From Strigamia acuminata (taxonomy: Eukaryota > Arthropoda > Chilopoda > Geophilomorpha > Linotaeniidae), in contig OX442315.1 in NCBI GenBank assembly GCA_949358305.1, positions 20,052,427 to 20,116,426 on the forward strand: DNA of 64,000 bases. Reading direction: 5' to 3'. Below are positions 11,801 to 22,700 of the stretch, in pieces. The position numbers were made by a program, and so were the translations under genes. Position 1 is the stretch's first letter. Every line of letters begins with the position of its first letter. Below the pieces are notes generated by a model, which searched no databases, was not told the origin of the DNA, and saw only the letters and a program-made list of their open reading frames with translations.

Positions 11801-12277
11801 TGGAGTTGATACATCTTCCTGCGTTGTCGATAACATTCTTGTCGTCACGGTTTCATTCGTCGAATTTCTGTCATTACCATCAGTAATTTGTTGCACATTT
11901 GTATTGTCTTCGGAAGCATTATCATGCGTTTCTTGTTCCTCGCTTAATAAATACGTGGTTATCTCACTCGGCCTGTTGATTTGAAAGGTATTTTGGTAGC
12001 GGCCTAATAAATTAAGTTCGTAAAAAAGAGATTGTTGATTGAGGAATATTGATTCGACGTTTTTTGGATGCACGTGATGACCACTGAAACTGTTGTGAAG
12101 ATTGTGAATGTATGATTGAATATACGCTGAAGATGTGCCTAGACCGATTTCTCGATATTCCTGTCCGAAGTTATTGTTGTTTAGATTCAAGTATAGGTCA
12201 ATATCCACTCGCAGTAAGCTCAAAAGCAGAGCTAGTTGCAGCAAATCGTCACCATGAAATTTCTTAAAGGATAGCAT
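5814..12277 (-). CDS. cnc: CNC-bZIP transcription factor (CncC/NRF1-NRF2 type)
   Basis: Thirteen exons: 12277-11732, 11614-11591, 9411-9283, 9220-9145, 8628-8492, 8432-8259, 7841-7595, 7531-7331, 7268-7093, 7028-6821, 6755-6289, 6224-6051, 5981-5814; 2727 bp, 908 aa. Residues about 10-30 are a leucine-rich hydrophobic helix like the NRF1 NHB1 ER anchor, followed by an NRF1-like [15 protein letters not shown] segment. Residues 191-206 match Neh2 ([16 protein letters not shown], the DLG motif), and ETGE at 257-260 is the second Keap1 contact. The middle is acidic with many NxS/T sequons, as in the NRF1 NST region, and contains LEQRWQDL. The CNC domain ([13 protein letters not shown] to [10 protein letters not shown]) runs into the basic region [11 protein letters not shown] (about 796-806) and a leucine zipper; the C-terminus resembles Neh3. 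The family controls oxidative, xenobiotic and proteasome-stress genes as small-Maf heterodimers. Start: the only ATG that opens the NHB1 helix. Confidence 0.95.
7842..8258 (-). other. cnc intron 6
   Basis: Intron with no embedded feature seen; donor gtaatt after 8259, acceptor TAG at the 7841 side. Confidence 0.6.
8629..9144 (-). other. cnc intron 4, splitting the ETGE motif
   Basis: Phase-1 intron; the glycine codon of ETGE is divided between the exons ending at 9145 and starting at 8628. No other feature is seen. Confidence 0.75.
9412..11590 (-). other. cnc intron 2, possible site of alternative promoter
   Basis: About 2.2 kb between the microexon and the DLG exon, AT-rich with A-runs near 11208-11295. 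The downstream exon opens with an in-frame ATG (GAC ATG GAC), so a start within it would give an NRF2-like isoform without the ER anchor. No promoter element is convincing. Confidence 0.4.
11591..11614 (-). CDS. cnc: 24-nt phase-0 microexon of cnc (DVSGFKDM)
   Basis: Eight codons flanked by a clean acceptor (tattttgcag) and donor (gtaaag). Both phases are 0, so it can be included or skipped without disturbing the frame. Skipping joins the upstream NLTKE directly to DMDLIEVLL, the arrangement usual in vertebrate NRF1 (a short acidic linker straight into the DLG helix). Its alternative use is inferred. Confidence 0.7.
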
Positions 12278-12595
12278 TTTGCTTATTGTTCAATTCCGAG
12301 CATAACAAACTAGTTTTTCACTTGTAAATAAATTATTTGTTACAAATAAATACGTGTGTGTGTTTTTCTTCAGTTGGGAGCCATCTTGTTTTTTTTTCTT
12401 CCCACTTTGGTTGCACAAAAATAAACAAAAGTTTAGACCGGTTAGTGTCAAAACACTTGGCACGAGTTCGTACGGGTAAATACACGTTGAACACACTTAT
12501 TCCTCCGATGCAAATTGTTTTACGACCTTACGAGCTGTGTCGATCAAAAATCTTGCTGGATTTCGGTACCGTTGTTAACAGTTTTGAGCGTAGCT

Positions 12596-12606
12596 ATGAC
12601 TCAGCA
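12596..12606 (+). promoter_or_regulatory. NF-E2/ARE-type site upstream of cnc
   Basis: ATGACTCAGCA is a perfect CNC-Maf (NF-E2/ARE, TGACnnnGC) site about 320 bp upstream of the cnc start codon, suggesting autoregulation. Confidence 0.5.
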
Positions 12607-12945
12607 TATCATGCATTGTCATTGTTTAGGCCTATTCGGCTGTTGTATGCTCAGCTGAGAAAAGTAATAAGAAAACCTTCCAAGTTGTTAATGTTCTAGA
12701 TGCGAGTTGAGTTTGTACTGACAATAAGGTGAGCAGCTGGTATATTTGCCAAAATAGAATGAATCACAACAAATAAATTAGATTCTCAAGTTTTCACAAG
12801 AACGGCTGGCGCGGCTGTAGTTTTGTTTTCTATTTCTCTGCGCATGTTTCACCTATGTGCAATTTCCGGCGGAAATTGCAAGAGACGAGAATATTCGACT
12901 GACGTACAAAAACAGTTTAAATAAAACGTTAAAATGGATTGTGAA

Positions 12946-12953
12946 TGACGTCA
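12946..12953. promoter_or_regulatory. palindromic CRE (TGACGTCA)
   Basis: Perfect CREB/ATF palindrome in the divergent cnc/HSPBAP1 region. Confidence 0.4.
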
Positions 12954-13751
12954 TAACATAACATTCGTGACCTGAATTGCGAAAAGGTGGATTGAAGTAA
13001 ATAAATTTAGCCAAATTTATCACAGTGCATCGGCACGGAATTCAATCGTTTTTAACTTGGCGCCAATCTTGTACATCTAAACACTGCAACAACTGGAGCC
13101 AGCACTCGTATGTTTTATTTTTATTAATACCTTTCTTAAATTGCATCATCACATCACCTTTTAGCAAAATAACACCCCATCAAGTAGTAGTTTTGACAAA
13201 CTCCTTCCCCCATATCAACCAACTGAAACAGGTAAATTGTTGCGCTTGACTAATTTTTGAAGGCCATGTGGGACAAAAACCATCCAATTTAATTTAAATA
13301 TATGTAAAAAAAATCAAAATATTTACCGTTTTTAGCGAATGTTGTCCGTAATTCACTAGTGGAAACTTTTGCTGCTTTAGTAATAGGCAGGCCATTTTTT
13401 TCAAATTTTAAATTTCCATAACACCTAAAATAAAAATAAAAATATTTAGTTTAGTTGAAAAGCAAATAAAAAATCTAATAAAATTGTCGGAAACTCGTTA
13501 AGTGAGGTGGTCAGGTGAGTTAAGTTACTTGAATAGACAATCAAGGGCGATGTCAACATTACGAAATGTAGAATTAAATTTAAAAATAAAAAAATAAAAA
13601 GTCGCCGTATACCTATGATTAATCTGCTGTTGTTGTGTTATCTCCAATTACTGAATCAAAATTTAACTTTTACGGTAAGGTAGACTTTTCCTGCGCCCTC
13701 TGTAACCTCAATGGTGCAATTCAATTTTCCAGCGGAAATCCTAGATCGCGA

Positions 13752-13759
13752 TGACGTCA
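13752..13759. promoter_or_regulatory. palindromic CRE (TGACGTCA)
   Basis: Second perfect CREB/ATF palindrome, about 230 bp upstream of the HSPBAP1 start and just downstream of the proposed 5' UTR donor. Confidence 0.4.
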
Positions 13760-13982
13760 ATGCATTAACTTCAATTCCTGGAGTTGATTCTCCCGCTCTC
13801 TGATGGGAAAGTGAAAGCCAAGAGTGATATAGCTACTTAAACTTTTAAATGCTTGTGGAGAAGGAAATAACTTTAATTAGAAACTGGTTTAGAAAAAATT
13901 GCAGGTGTTTAATTGAGATAAACACAGCTTAATTGAACAAATGTTATTAGCGCCATATTTATTGTTTTTCTAGAATTATCTA

Positions 13983-15597
13983 ATGGAGATTGGAAATCAA
14001 AATTTGACCCCAACTCTGGCTTATCACCTGGTATCTGATTACCTGAAAAATCCGACTGTTTTTAAGGGAATGATTGATCTATGGCCATGCAGGTCGTGGA
14101 CTATAGACGACTGGGGTAAAAGATTAAAAAATGAGAAAATTCGCTTCAGAGTCGGAGAAAACAATAAAAATAAAGTCGGTAATTAAAAATAAAATAAATA
14201 CAAAGTATTTTATATTTTTTAAATAAATTATTTGCATTTTATTTGGATTTTTAGACCCGATTTGGGAGGGAGACTGTGGCTACCTAGAAAGCACACTTGA
14301 AGATTTCAGCAACTGGTTGCAGTCATGGCCAAATATTTCATCTGAAAACGAGTTTAAGGATTTAAATCCTAAAGAATCGTGGAGTTATGCTGATTATAAA
14401 TACATGGCGCAGTTATTTGAGCATGATTCCGATACGTTAGAAGCAAGTAAAAATATTTCTTAAATAAAAATATTTATTTGTAAATTATTTAATTTGGTTT
14501 TATTTTGATTTTCAGTCGGTCGATTGGGGTGTATTTGGATTTAGTGGCCGAAATGGTAAAGAAAGCACTATATGGATAGGTAGCGCAGGTGCGCACACAC
14601 CTTGTCATTACGATACGTATGGGTACAATTTAGTCGCACAATTACACGGCAAGTAAGACTTGAATATACTCCAACATAAAATCGAATAAACCTCATTATT
14701 TAATTTGTAGAAAACGATGGATATTATTTCCTCCGAATCAATCCGATCATCTGCAGCCAACTAGAATTCCGTACGAAGAATCTTCAGTGTTCAGTAAAGT
14801 GAATGTGGGCAATCCACAACTGAATGAATATCCGGATTTTCAGGACACCACACCTTATGTAATATGTTTACAACCGGGTGATGTCTTATTTGTGCCCAGA
14901 CACTGGTGGCATTATGTAGAAAGCTTAGATACCGCGGTGTCTGTTAATACTTGGATAGAAATGGTTTAAATAATATTATTCTTATTTTAATTGGTTTTTA
15001 TTTTAATCCTGCTTCATTTTTATTTGTAGGATGAAGATGATGACAGTAGATTACAAGAAGCAATTTCAAGATTAATTATTACCTCATTAGCGCCAATTAT
15101 AAGTGGACAACACGATTGGTTGAACCCTACTGAGGTTTGGTTGTTAGTTGATTATATAATTAAAAAATATTTATTTATTTTTATTTTTTCAGGAATCAAC
15201 ATCGGTCGATGAAAACATGATGTTTGTGCAAATGACTTTAAGGAGATTGCGTGATAAACAAAATGCCCAATCAGTTGATGAAGTTAAAGTGAAACAATCC
15301 TGTTTAGACGTTGTTGATGAACCTACCCCGAAACGAGCTCGGATTCACTGCGACCGAGATACGTTGAAGAAGTATAAAAATTCTGTGATACCTATCGAAC
15401 CTGTTCAGTTCGATGACTATCTTAAGCTTCTCAACGTTCAATCCACCCTCGTTAACGAGAATCCATGTAGATCTGAGCAAGAGACGAATAAATCCAATTT
15501 TTCACAGTTATTTTTAAATTGTCTGGTGAATCCAGATGTAATTAGTGGTGTAGAAAATTTACTTAAAAAGAGTTATGGAATTGTAAACGATAAATAA
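13983..15597 (+). CDS. HSPBAP1: HSPB1-associated protein 1 (JmjC-domain protein)
   Basis: Six exons: 13983-14178, 14255-14442, 14516-14652, 14711-14963, 15030-15134, 15193-15597; 1284 bp, 427 aa. The cupin/JmjC core is in exons 3-4: GAHTPCHYDTYGYNLV carries the HxD iron ligands, KKRWILFPP the facial region, and FVPRHWWHYVESLD the distal histidine. The RIPYEESSVFSK segment and the C-terminal LNCLVNPDV motif are diagnostic of HSPBAP1. The family is Fe(II)/2-oxoglutarate oxygenase-like; the mammalian protein binds HSP27, and its substrate is not settled. Intron 2 (14443-14515) must use a GC donor (GAA|gcaagt): the nearby GT gives a stop, while the GC junction aligns without a gap to the vertebrate protein. 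It is transcribed away from cnc and towards IFT54. Confidence 0.94.
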
Positions 15598-15667
15598 TGA
15601 TGATAAAATCTGCTTTTGGTTGATTACTTAATCAATACGAACAATTTTGTACGCTGTACAAAAAGAA

Positions 15668-15681
15668 AATAAACATTTATT
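15668..15681. terminator. overlapping bidirectional poly(A) signals
   Basis: AATAAACATTTATT gives AATAAA for HSPBAP1 on the plus strand (15668-15673) and, two bases on, AATAAA for IFT54 on the minus strand (15676-15681). It lies between the two convergent stop codons. Confidence 0.5.
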
Positions 15682-15913
15682 TCGCAGCAAACTATAGTTT
15701 CATGTTTCAAACATAAACGAAACAATTGTCTTTTCATAATTGTGACTAGAAATATGTAATAAATAAATTGTGCATTTCATCATATTTTGCACTCCACATT
15801 CAATTTCATGCTGGCAAAATTTACATTTTCAAACTGGTGTTTAAAGGTTTATACGCAAGTGAACTAATGGACGGTCCAGTGCAGATCTAGTGTTTAATTT
15901 CTTGAAAATATTA

Positions 15914-18475
15914 TCAGGACTTATGGTAAGCCAAGAGTTTTTGAATTTTCTCTTCGTTACGCAAAATATTGGACTTGACATTGCCAATTTTGTCCATTTG
16001 GTCTTGGATTGCATGATCGAGATCATCCAACTGCACTTTCAGTGGTTCTAAACTCTGTTCCAATCCACTGTAAAATGTAAAATAAAAAATTCATACACTT
16101 TTGTCGATAGTTTATGGTTTAACGTATCTAGTATTAATTAACCTTCGTTCACGTTTTAATTGTTGAGAATGTTTTTGGTTTTCCCGCTGCCATGTGATAA
16201 GCTCTTTCTGCATGGAATCGACATCCTCTTGCAGGTAATCAATCATCTTCCCCAATGGATTGATGCTTCTTGTAAGAACCTGAATATTTGAACGCATCTT
16301 TTCGACTTCCCGAACAACCACATCTCGTTCCTTTCGTCTTGTGACATCAGCTAACATTGATTTATCCTACACCAAAAAATAAATTATAAAACAAATTCTA
16401 ATCTCTAATAAAATAAACTCACAATTTCCACTTTATTATGGTCCAGTTCACTCCCGCTTTCTAAATCTTTTTTGCTTTCTAATATCTGCGTAACGAGGCT
16501 TCCTGCAAAGAAATAAGAAAAAATTAGACATGTTTCGTAATCTTACAAAAACGTTTACAAAATCCGTTTAAAATTTTATTACCATGACTGCCCTCCACAT
16601 TAATATCAGTTGCTTGTTTTAGCGGCTAAAAATAAAACCTTTTCACAACTGCTCTTCAAATAAAATTAATAAATTCACCTCAAGTTCAATATCCAATTCA
16701 GTTGTTGGCTCTTCAGTTACAAATGCATCGTCTTCTTCATTATCCTTGTCGTTTTCTACGATCAAATTCGTCACCCCGTTTTGATCCTCCATGCTAAACA
16801 TAACAAGTTTTGTATAAATTAAATTAAATTAAATTAAATTATTTATACTTGGGTGGTGGTTCTTCAGAAACAACTCTTTTTGACTTAAGAACTGGAGGTG
16901 GCGGTCGAGCACTAGCAGGGCGAGCCGAACGTAATCTACAAATGTAAAAAAAAAATTATTACCATATTTAATTTTAAAATTAGATTATATACCTATTAAA
17001 AGATGTTGGTGGTCTAATCGCACCATCTTCTACCACAACTTGACGAGTTGGACTCATGAGCAAACTTGCAGTATCTAAATAAGCATTTGTTTAATAATTT
17101 ATTCATACAAATACATTTATAGATAAAATTAAACGCCAACCTTCGTTATTTTCATGCTCATTATCGTTAGCTTGTGATTTATAATTAAAATATTAAAAAA
17201 TATAACTAAATCAGTTACTTGTTTCGCACTTACAACTTATTTTCCGAATCGTGCTAGTGGTTGGACGCGTTGTTAAAGGTCTACTAGTCACAGATCGCAA
17301 AGAGGTTGCGGGTCGTGCAATCGGGGGACGACTAATAGTTGCATCCTGAATTAAAATCTTTAAAAAGTTAATTTTTCAAGCATAATAAATCAGTGTTGTT
17401 TCTTACTCCTTCACCGCCATCATCCGTATGCAAACCATTAGCGCCCATTTCTACCAGACCATTCACTTCGTCAGAATTCGACTGAATAATATTATCCTCT
17501 TCGGGTTCCTGGTTTTCAATTTTAGAAGCGTTTTGTTTAGTTGGACTCACTGAAGTTTTATCAGAACGGTCGGCAGCTTTGGTGGGACTTTTTTCTTTCT
17601 TCTTTCCAGGTTTTTCCTTTTCTCCTTCGGTTTTGCGACTCCTGTGAGTCTCCCTAGGTTTTTCTTTGGTGCTTAATCTGCTCTTACTCTTGTTGGGTTC
17701 ATCGGTTGAACTGCTTGCCTTTTTAACCTCTTTGGAAGATTTCTCTTTTTTAACAGCGGGTTTATCTTGCGACCTACTCCTAACCTTAGATTTATTTTTA
17801 TCAGCATCGTTCTAGCCAAATAAATAGAAAAATAAATACGCAGAAAATTTAAATTTGATTTTATAAATCGAATTTTACTTTTACGTCGTCTTTTCTCCTG
17901 TCCTTTGAAGGCGCTCTATCTCTACTCGTCTTCTTTTCTTTAACTTTAGCAGTTTCAGCAACACTTTTCTTTTCATTTCCACTTTCCCCGTTTTGAGTAG
18001 CTTGTGCAAGTGCTTGTAAAAAGAGATTCGTTTTATCCGCTTCGTGACCCGCGACCACTTTACCAGGTCGGACAGAGAGCCGATCACCAACAGCTGATCC
18101 TTAATATACCGTAAATGAACATCAAACACTCGTAATACTTTATTTTAAAATAAAACTTACCAACTTCGTCGATAACTTTTTGTAAAAATTTGATTTTACT
18201 TTCCTTATCTTTAATATTGTCTGAAATTAATTCATCCGAAGTAAATACATCTTTCATGAATCCCGTTGTATTAATAACCTAGAAATGGAATGATAATAGT
18301 TATAATGTATTTGCATGTGTGTTTTTTTTTTAGTTTTTACATTGGTGACAATATCATGAAGAAATCTAAAAGGTGGCTTCCTTAGCAGCTTTTCCGTTAG
18401 CGGGGGCTTTTTGATTATTTTGCCCAAAGTTTCTTGTGTTCTTTTGATGACCTTTACATCCACTTCCTCCCCCAT
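15914..18475 (-). CDS. IFT54: intraflagellar transport protein 54 (TRAF3IP1/MIP-T3)
   Basis: Thirteen exons: 18475-18341, 18278-18161, 18099-17879, 17811-17407, 17345-17234, 17170-17141, 17074-16993, 16935-16849, 16793-16679, 16625-16583, 16502-16423, 16366-16143, 16067-15914; 1806 bp, 601 aa. The N-terminal calponin-homology-like domain begins [20 protein letters not shown] and continues to [10 protein letters not shown] long Lys/Glu/Ser-rich disordered linker follows, then [13 protein letters not shown] (like the vertebrate PRPGSARP motif), and a C-terminal coiled coil with [19 protein letters not shown] and [13 protein letters not shown]54 is an IFT-B subunit that binds tubulin, microtubules and IFT20, and is needed to build cilia. 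In an arthropod that suggests ciliated sensory neurons or sperm. Start: the first ATG before the conserved block. A near X-box lies about 150 bp upstream. Confidence 0.94.
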
Positions 18476-20051
18476 GTTTAGGTCAATTCTTTTTCAATGA
18501 TATTTCATCCAATTCATTTTTTTCCTGCTCATGTAAAATTCAAAACACTAAAATTTCCGGCGACCACATGCGACTTCGGCTTGGAATTCCATCCCATAAT
18601 GCATTTGGTTAGGTTTGTACGTAATTGCCTAGTTACTCTATCTGCTTTGCTTTCCTGACAACAGTAACTATTTACAACTATGCCAAGTTTTTAACCGAAG
18701 AATTGTTAGGCTAATTTTTAAAAAATGTATAATTTTCAACGTTGAATTTAGTGATAACATTGAAAATCTGATTAGGAATTTTTAAAAATAAAATTTAAGA
18801 AATATTATAGCGATAACAAATCAAAACATAAGACGCAATTTCTTTTTCAAAATATTTTATTTAAAATATTTTTATTGTTGTTAGGGACAGACAAAACCCA
18901 TTTAAAAATATTTAAATTCTTAAATGAAAATAAAACTTAATACAGCTGGAAGTTTTCATATGTCAACCTGCGTCAAATCGTGAAAAATACCCCTATAAAA
19001 AATGTGGCTTAAAAATTCATTTTTTTTCCTACAGCAGTTTTAAAATCCATTTTTTTTCATTTTAATCCTTGACACACTGAATTCTGGTGACGGGCTCTTT
19101 TTATACGGGATGGTCTTTGGCTAGACTTCTCCGCAAACGGCGCTGCTGCATGGCTGCATGTCCCATCAGCGCAAAGTGAAGTCACTTATCCTTTGTTTCA
19201 CACGATATCTACAGCCATTTGCGCAGTCCAGTTCATTTCTTCACATATTATTGCACTAAATTTCTAAGGTACGTCGGTCTTTCTTTAATATTATGTCGAT
19301 CTCTGACGCCCGATATTAACCAGCGTGTAAACGTGCCCAAGCAACTAGTGAATGCTTTCTCCTGCTTACGATCGGGGGCAGCAAATGGCTGCCCCTGGAG
19401 AGTTTCTCGACTTGTTGATCTGCACAAATCGCTGAGTGAAAATAACTTCCCATTTTACTACTTGATTATTCGGCTACGGTGTCTATTATCAGTTAGCATC
19501 GTTTCCGATCGAATGGATTAGTAAACTGCTAACGTCACAGCGCTGAAATAGTTGCGATCGATAGCGAAAGTTGGAAAAAATCCACTTGTTAACTTAGTCG
19601 TCGCCCATCGCGATGGGAGCGGCTTCCATAGCCAAGTCATCCTACACCGACCATAATGGCATAAAGAGCTAATGAGACGTCGCCAATTTAGCACGCAATT
19701 TAACTTTGATTCGATTTATTACGTATTGATTTATAGCTATTTTTATGGATTAAAGTTTCGCTTAATTAAGAATGAGGGAGCAAAAGTTTGAAAAAGTTTT
19801 TTATGTTTCACGTGACGTAAATTAAATGGCGGGCTTACCCACAAAGCCAGTATTCTATGTGTGGATGCACCCAATATTTACCCAGTGCAAAGGTAGTGTA
19901 GATATTTTGACCGGAGAGATAATTTAACTGGATAGTTTGAATTATGTTATTTAAAAATTTTTTTTAATTAGGATTTTTATTTACATTCGATTTTTATATT
20001 TGTTTGTTTTGTGTTTATTATATCTTTTATTTTAATTTGTTTGGATTTTAG
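18476..20051. promoter_or_regulatory. divergent IFT54/zinc-finger promoter region
   Basis: Holds the two promoters and the zinc-finger 5' UTR intron (donor gtacgt after 19268; acceptor TAG immediately before the ATG at 20052). It also contains an X-box-like motif at 18624-18636 (one mismatch) and TCACGTGAC at 19808-19816, an E-box of the USF/MITF/TFEB type. A GC-richer patch spans about 19080-19650. Confidence 0.5.
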
Positions 20052-22700
20052 ATGCCAGTCAAACGGCTGACCTGCAACACGTGTAAGCAGAAATTTTCCA
20101 CCAGAGGGAAATTACTGGAACATAAGAAAACTCACGTACAGGAAAAAAAGGCTGCTGAGAAAAAAGATGATAGTTCCAGTGAAGAAAATGAAAATGATTT
20201 GGAAGAGAAGGTTCAGAAGTCACAGAAATTAGTACAAAACGTGAAGGACAATTCAGAAAACGGACAGAGTAGCAGCCAGGACGAAACCAATGATAGGTTG
20301 CGATCGAATGGAGCGGCTAAGAAGAATGGAAAGAAGAAAAACAATACGCAAATCGCAAGCAAGAAGACGGAAGTCAAAGTTTCACACTCGTGTGACAATT
20401 GCAGTAGAGAATTTACAACGCCCAGAGTAAATATTCTTAAATATTTTTCAAAATATATTATATATTTACCAACTTAAATTAATTTCAGGGTTTGAGGAAA
20501 CATAAATCTGCATGCAAAGTTAAGGTTGTTGAGAAAAGTGAAGATGAAATGGACGATGAAGACTACGAAGACGACGAAGACGATAGTGATGATAGTGATG
20601 ATAGTGACGGGGAAAAATCGACTCCGGGCAAGAGTCAAAGCGAAATGGAGGGAAATGATAATGAATCGTTGAAGGAAAATGAGGATTCGCTTAGAGATCA
20701 GTTGAGAGGTAATTTATACATTTAATTTGATTATTTTCAAATGAAATTTTTTTTTTAAACATTATTTTTTTTTTAAGGAAAATTTACGACTCGAGTCAAA
20801 TCGCTTTTGAGGCCAAACGAAATGCGTCACGGCACAAATTGCCAGTGTTGCAAGGATTCCGATGAAAAATTAAGTTCGGACGACAAATACACATTTAAAT
20901 GCGACAAATGCCCTGCCGTGTTTAAATTGAAATCCAGCGTTGATCGACATAAAAAGGTGTTGCATTTAGAAGGACCGTCACATGTTTGCGATGTTTGTGG
21001 CGCTCGCTGCGCCGATAAAGGAACATTGGCGCGACATCAATACACTCATACTGGTACGTATTACACTGTAATAACTGAAATACCAATTTACTGAAAAGGA
21101 AAAGTGTTGTACACATAAACCACTTCTTCTAATTCTATGCCGCCTTCTAAAATTTTAAGGTTGGAGAATGTCGAAGGTACCAAAACTATTTATTGCTGGT
21201 TACTTCTTGCTTTGATTTATAGTTTTCTTTATACATTTACTTAATTTTTTGTTGTGTTTATGTGTTTATGTGTATATGTATTTTTTAGATAGTTATTGTT
21301 GTTGTTGTTAGTTTTATGTATAATTTTTGCATTTACTCGTTCTAAATTCATTTTATTTCAAAATTTAATGTTTTTGTTTTATTACAGGGTTGAAACCTTT
21401 TCAATGTGATACTTGCAAGAGGCAGTTCAGCAGAAAGTATCACTTAGATCGTCATTTAGTCGAGACAAAATGCGGCGGCAGTAAAGATGAAGCGCCGAGC
21501 TTCCCGTGCATGGTAATAATCAATTAATTTTTTTTAATGGTTTTTCTATATGAATTAATTTTGTCCAATCTCATTTAGGTTTGTTTGAAAGTCTTTTCCC
21601 GCAAAAGCAATCTGCGCGAACATTTGAAAACGCACGCCGGCGAAGCAAAAAGCAAAACATTTCTCTGCGACTTCTGTCAAAAGGAATTTCACAGCTATTC
21701 GCTTCTTCAAATCCACGTCCGTAAACACACCGGCGAAAAGCCGTTTAAATGCGACCACTGCACGAAGACGTTCCCTTCGACCGGTGCGGTGAAGAAACAT
21801 CGACGCATTCACACGGGTGAACGGCCTTACGAATGCAAAGAATGCGGCGCCAAGTTCGCATTGAAGGGAACCTTGAATCGCCACGTTCGGATCCACACCG
21901 GCATTAAACCGCACAAATGCCATTACTGCGGAAAGCAGTTTATTCAGTCTGGGGGCCTCAAAGCGCATCTTTTCCATCACACCGGCGAAAACGGCTTCCA
22001 ATGCGGCTTCTGCAACAAGTCGTTCAACAGAAAAGCTCGATTGCAGATGCACATCAAGTACATTCATGAGAAAACGAAGCCGTACGAATGCCAGGAATGC
22101 AAGAAGGCTTTTGTTCGAAAGGAAGACTTGAATCGACATGCCGCACTCCACACGGGCGTGAAGCCGTTCATTTGCCCCACTTGCAATAAGGCGTTCGCCA
22201 TCAAGCCGTCGCTCAAACTTCACTTGCTCACTCACACGAGAGAAGAACCTAAAGCTTGTCACGAATGCGGCCGAGCTTTTATTCGTCAGGACTGTTTGTT
22301 GCGACACATGCGAAAACGTCATCGCGATATGCTGGAAAAGATTATGCAGGATGCCGACAAGATTAGCATTCGTTCGGCGGATCAGGGCACGGACAGCGTT
22401 CTCACAGAGGCGCAGCTGGCGGAAAGCATTCGGGAACTGCTGTCGTTACTCGTCGATGAGCCCACTTTGAGGGGATTCGGGTGGCCCGATAAACCCATCG
22501 ACCAGTTGCTCGAAGCCGTGATTCGGCGCTGCGGCCACACGCCAGTCAACCCTGAAGATTATACTTTTATGGATCGTTTGCGAGAGAATTCGAAATTGCT
22601 TTTTACTGTTGTAATTGATGATAATGCTGTTCGCACACTGCTCAATAACCAGACTGTGGATGAAGTTATCCTGCATGTCTTGCGTTTGGCTAAAGCTTGA
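20052..22700 (+). CDS. C2H2 zinc-finger protein with conserved-looking C-terminal domain
   Basis: Five coding exons: 20052-20426, 20489-20708, 20778-21053, 21388-21512, 21579-22700; 2118 bp, 705 aa. About fourteen C2H2-type fingers: one at the very N-terminus (CNTCKQKF), a second split by intron 1, then an acidic stretch of Asp/Glu/Ser, two more fingers, and a long array with TGEKPF-type linkers in exons 4-5. After the last finger comes a non-finger region of about 110 residues (from about residue 590), rich in predicted helices and ending EVILHVLRLAKA. Sequence-specific DNA binding in the nucleus is expected. The C-terminal region is not one I can assign to a named family; there is no BTB, KRAB, SET or ZAD domain. 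The ATG directly follows the acceptor AG. The last exon is GC-richer than its neighbours, probably codon bias in the finger array. Confidence 0.88.
21054..21387 (+). other. intron 3 of the 14-finger gene
   Basis: T-rich 334-bp intron with short GTT and TATGTG repeats; no other feature seen. Confidence 0.6.

Larger units (their letters stand above)
12278..13982. promoter_or_regulatory. divergent cnc/HSPBAP1 intergenic promoter region
   Basis: Separates the cnc start (minus) from the HSPBAP1 start (plus). It holds an antioxidant-response-type element at 12596-12606, palindromic CREs at 12946-12953 and 13752-13759, and a probable HSPBAP1 5' UTR intron: donor gtgagt after 13514, acceptor TAG ending at 13973, nine bases before the ATG. 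The plus-strand open frame at 12337-12699 lacks protein character. Confidence 0.6.

Noticed and set aside
12337-12699. 120-codon plus-strand frame
   Set aside because: Falls in the cnc 5' region, no protein features; the regulatory motif at 12596 explains it better.
14446-14451. GT donor (gtaaaa) for HSPBAP1 intron 2
   Set aside because: Gives the wrong phase and an immediate stop in exon 3.
21555-22322. 255-codon minus-strand frame
   Set aside because: Exact antisense shadow of the zinc-finger array; repetitive codon pattern, no splice or domain support.
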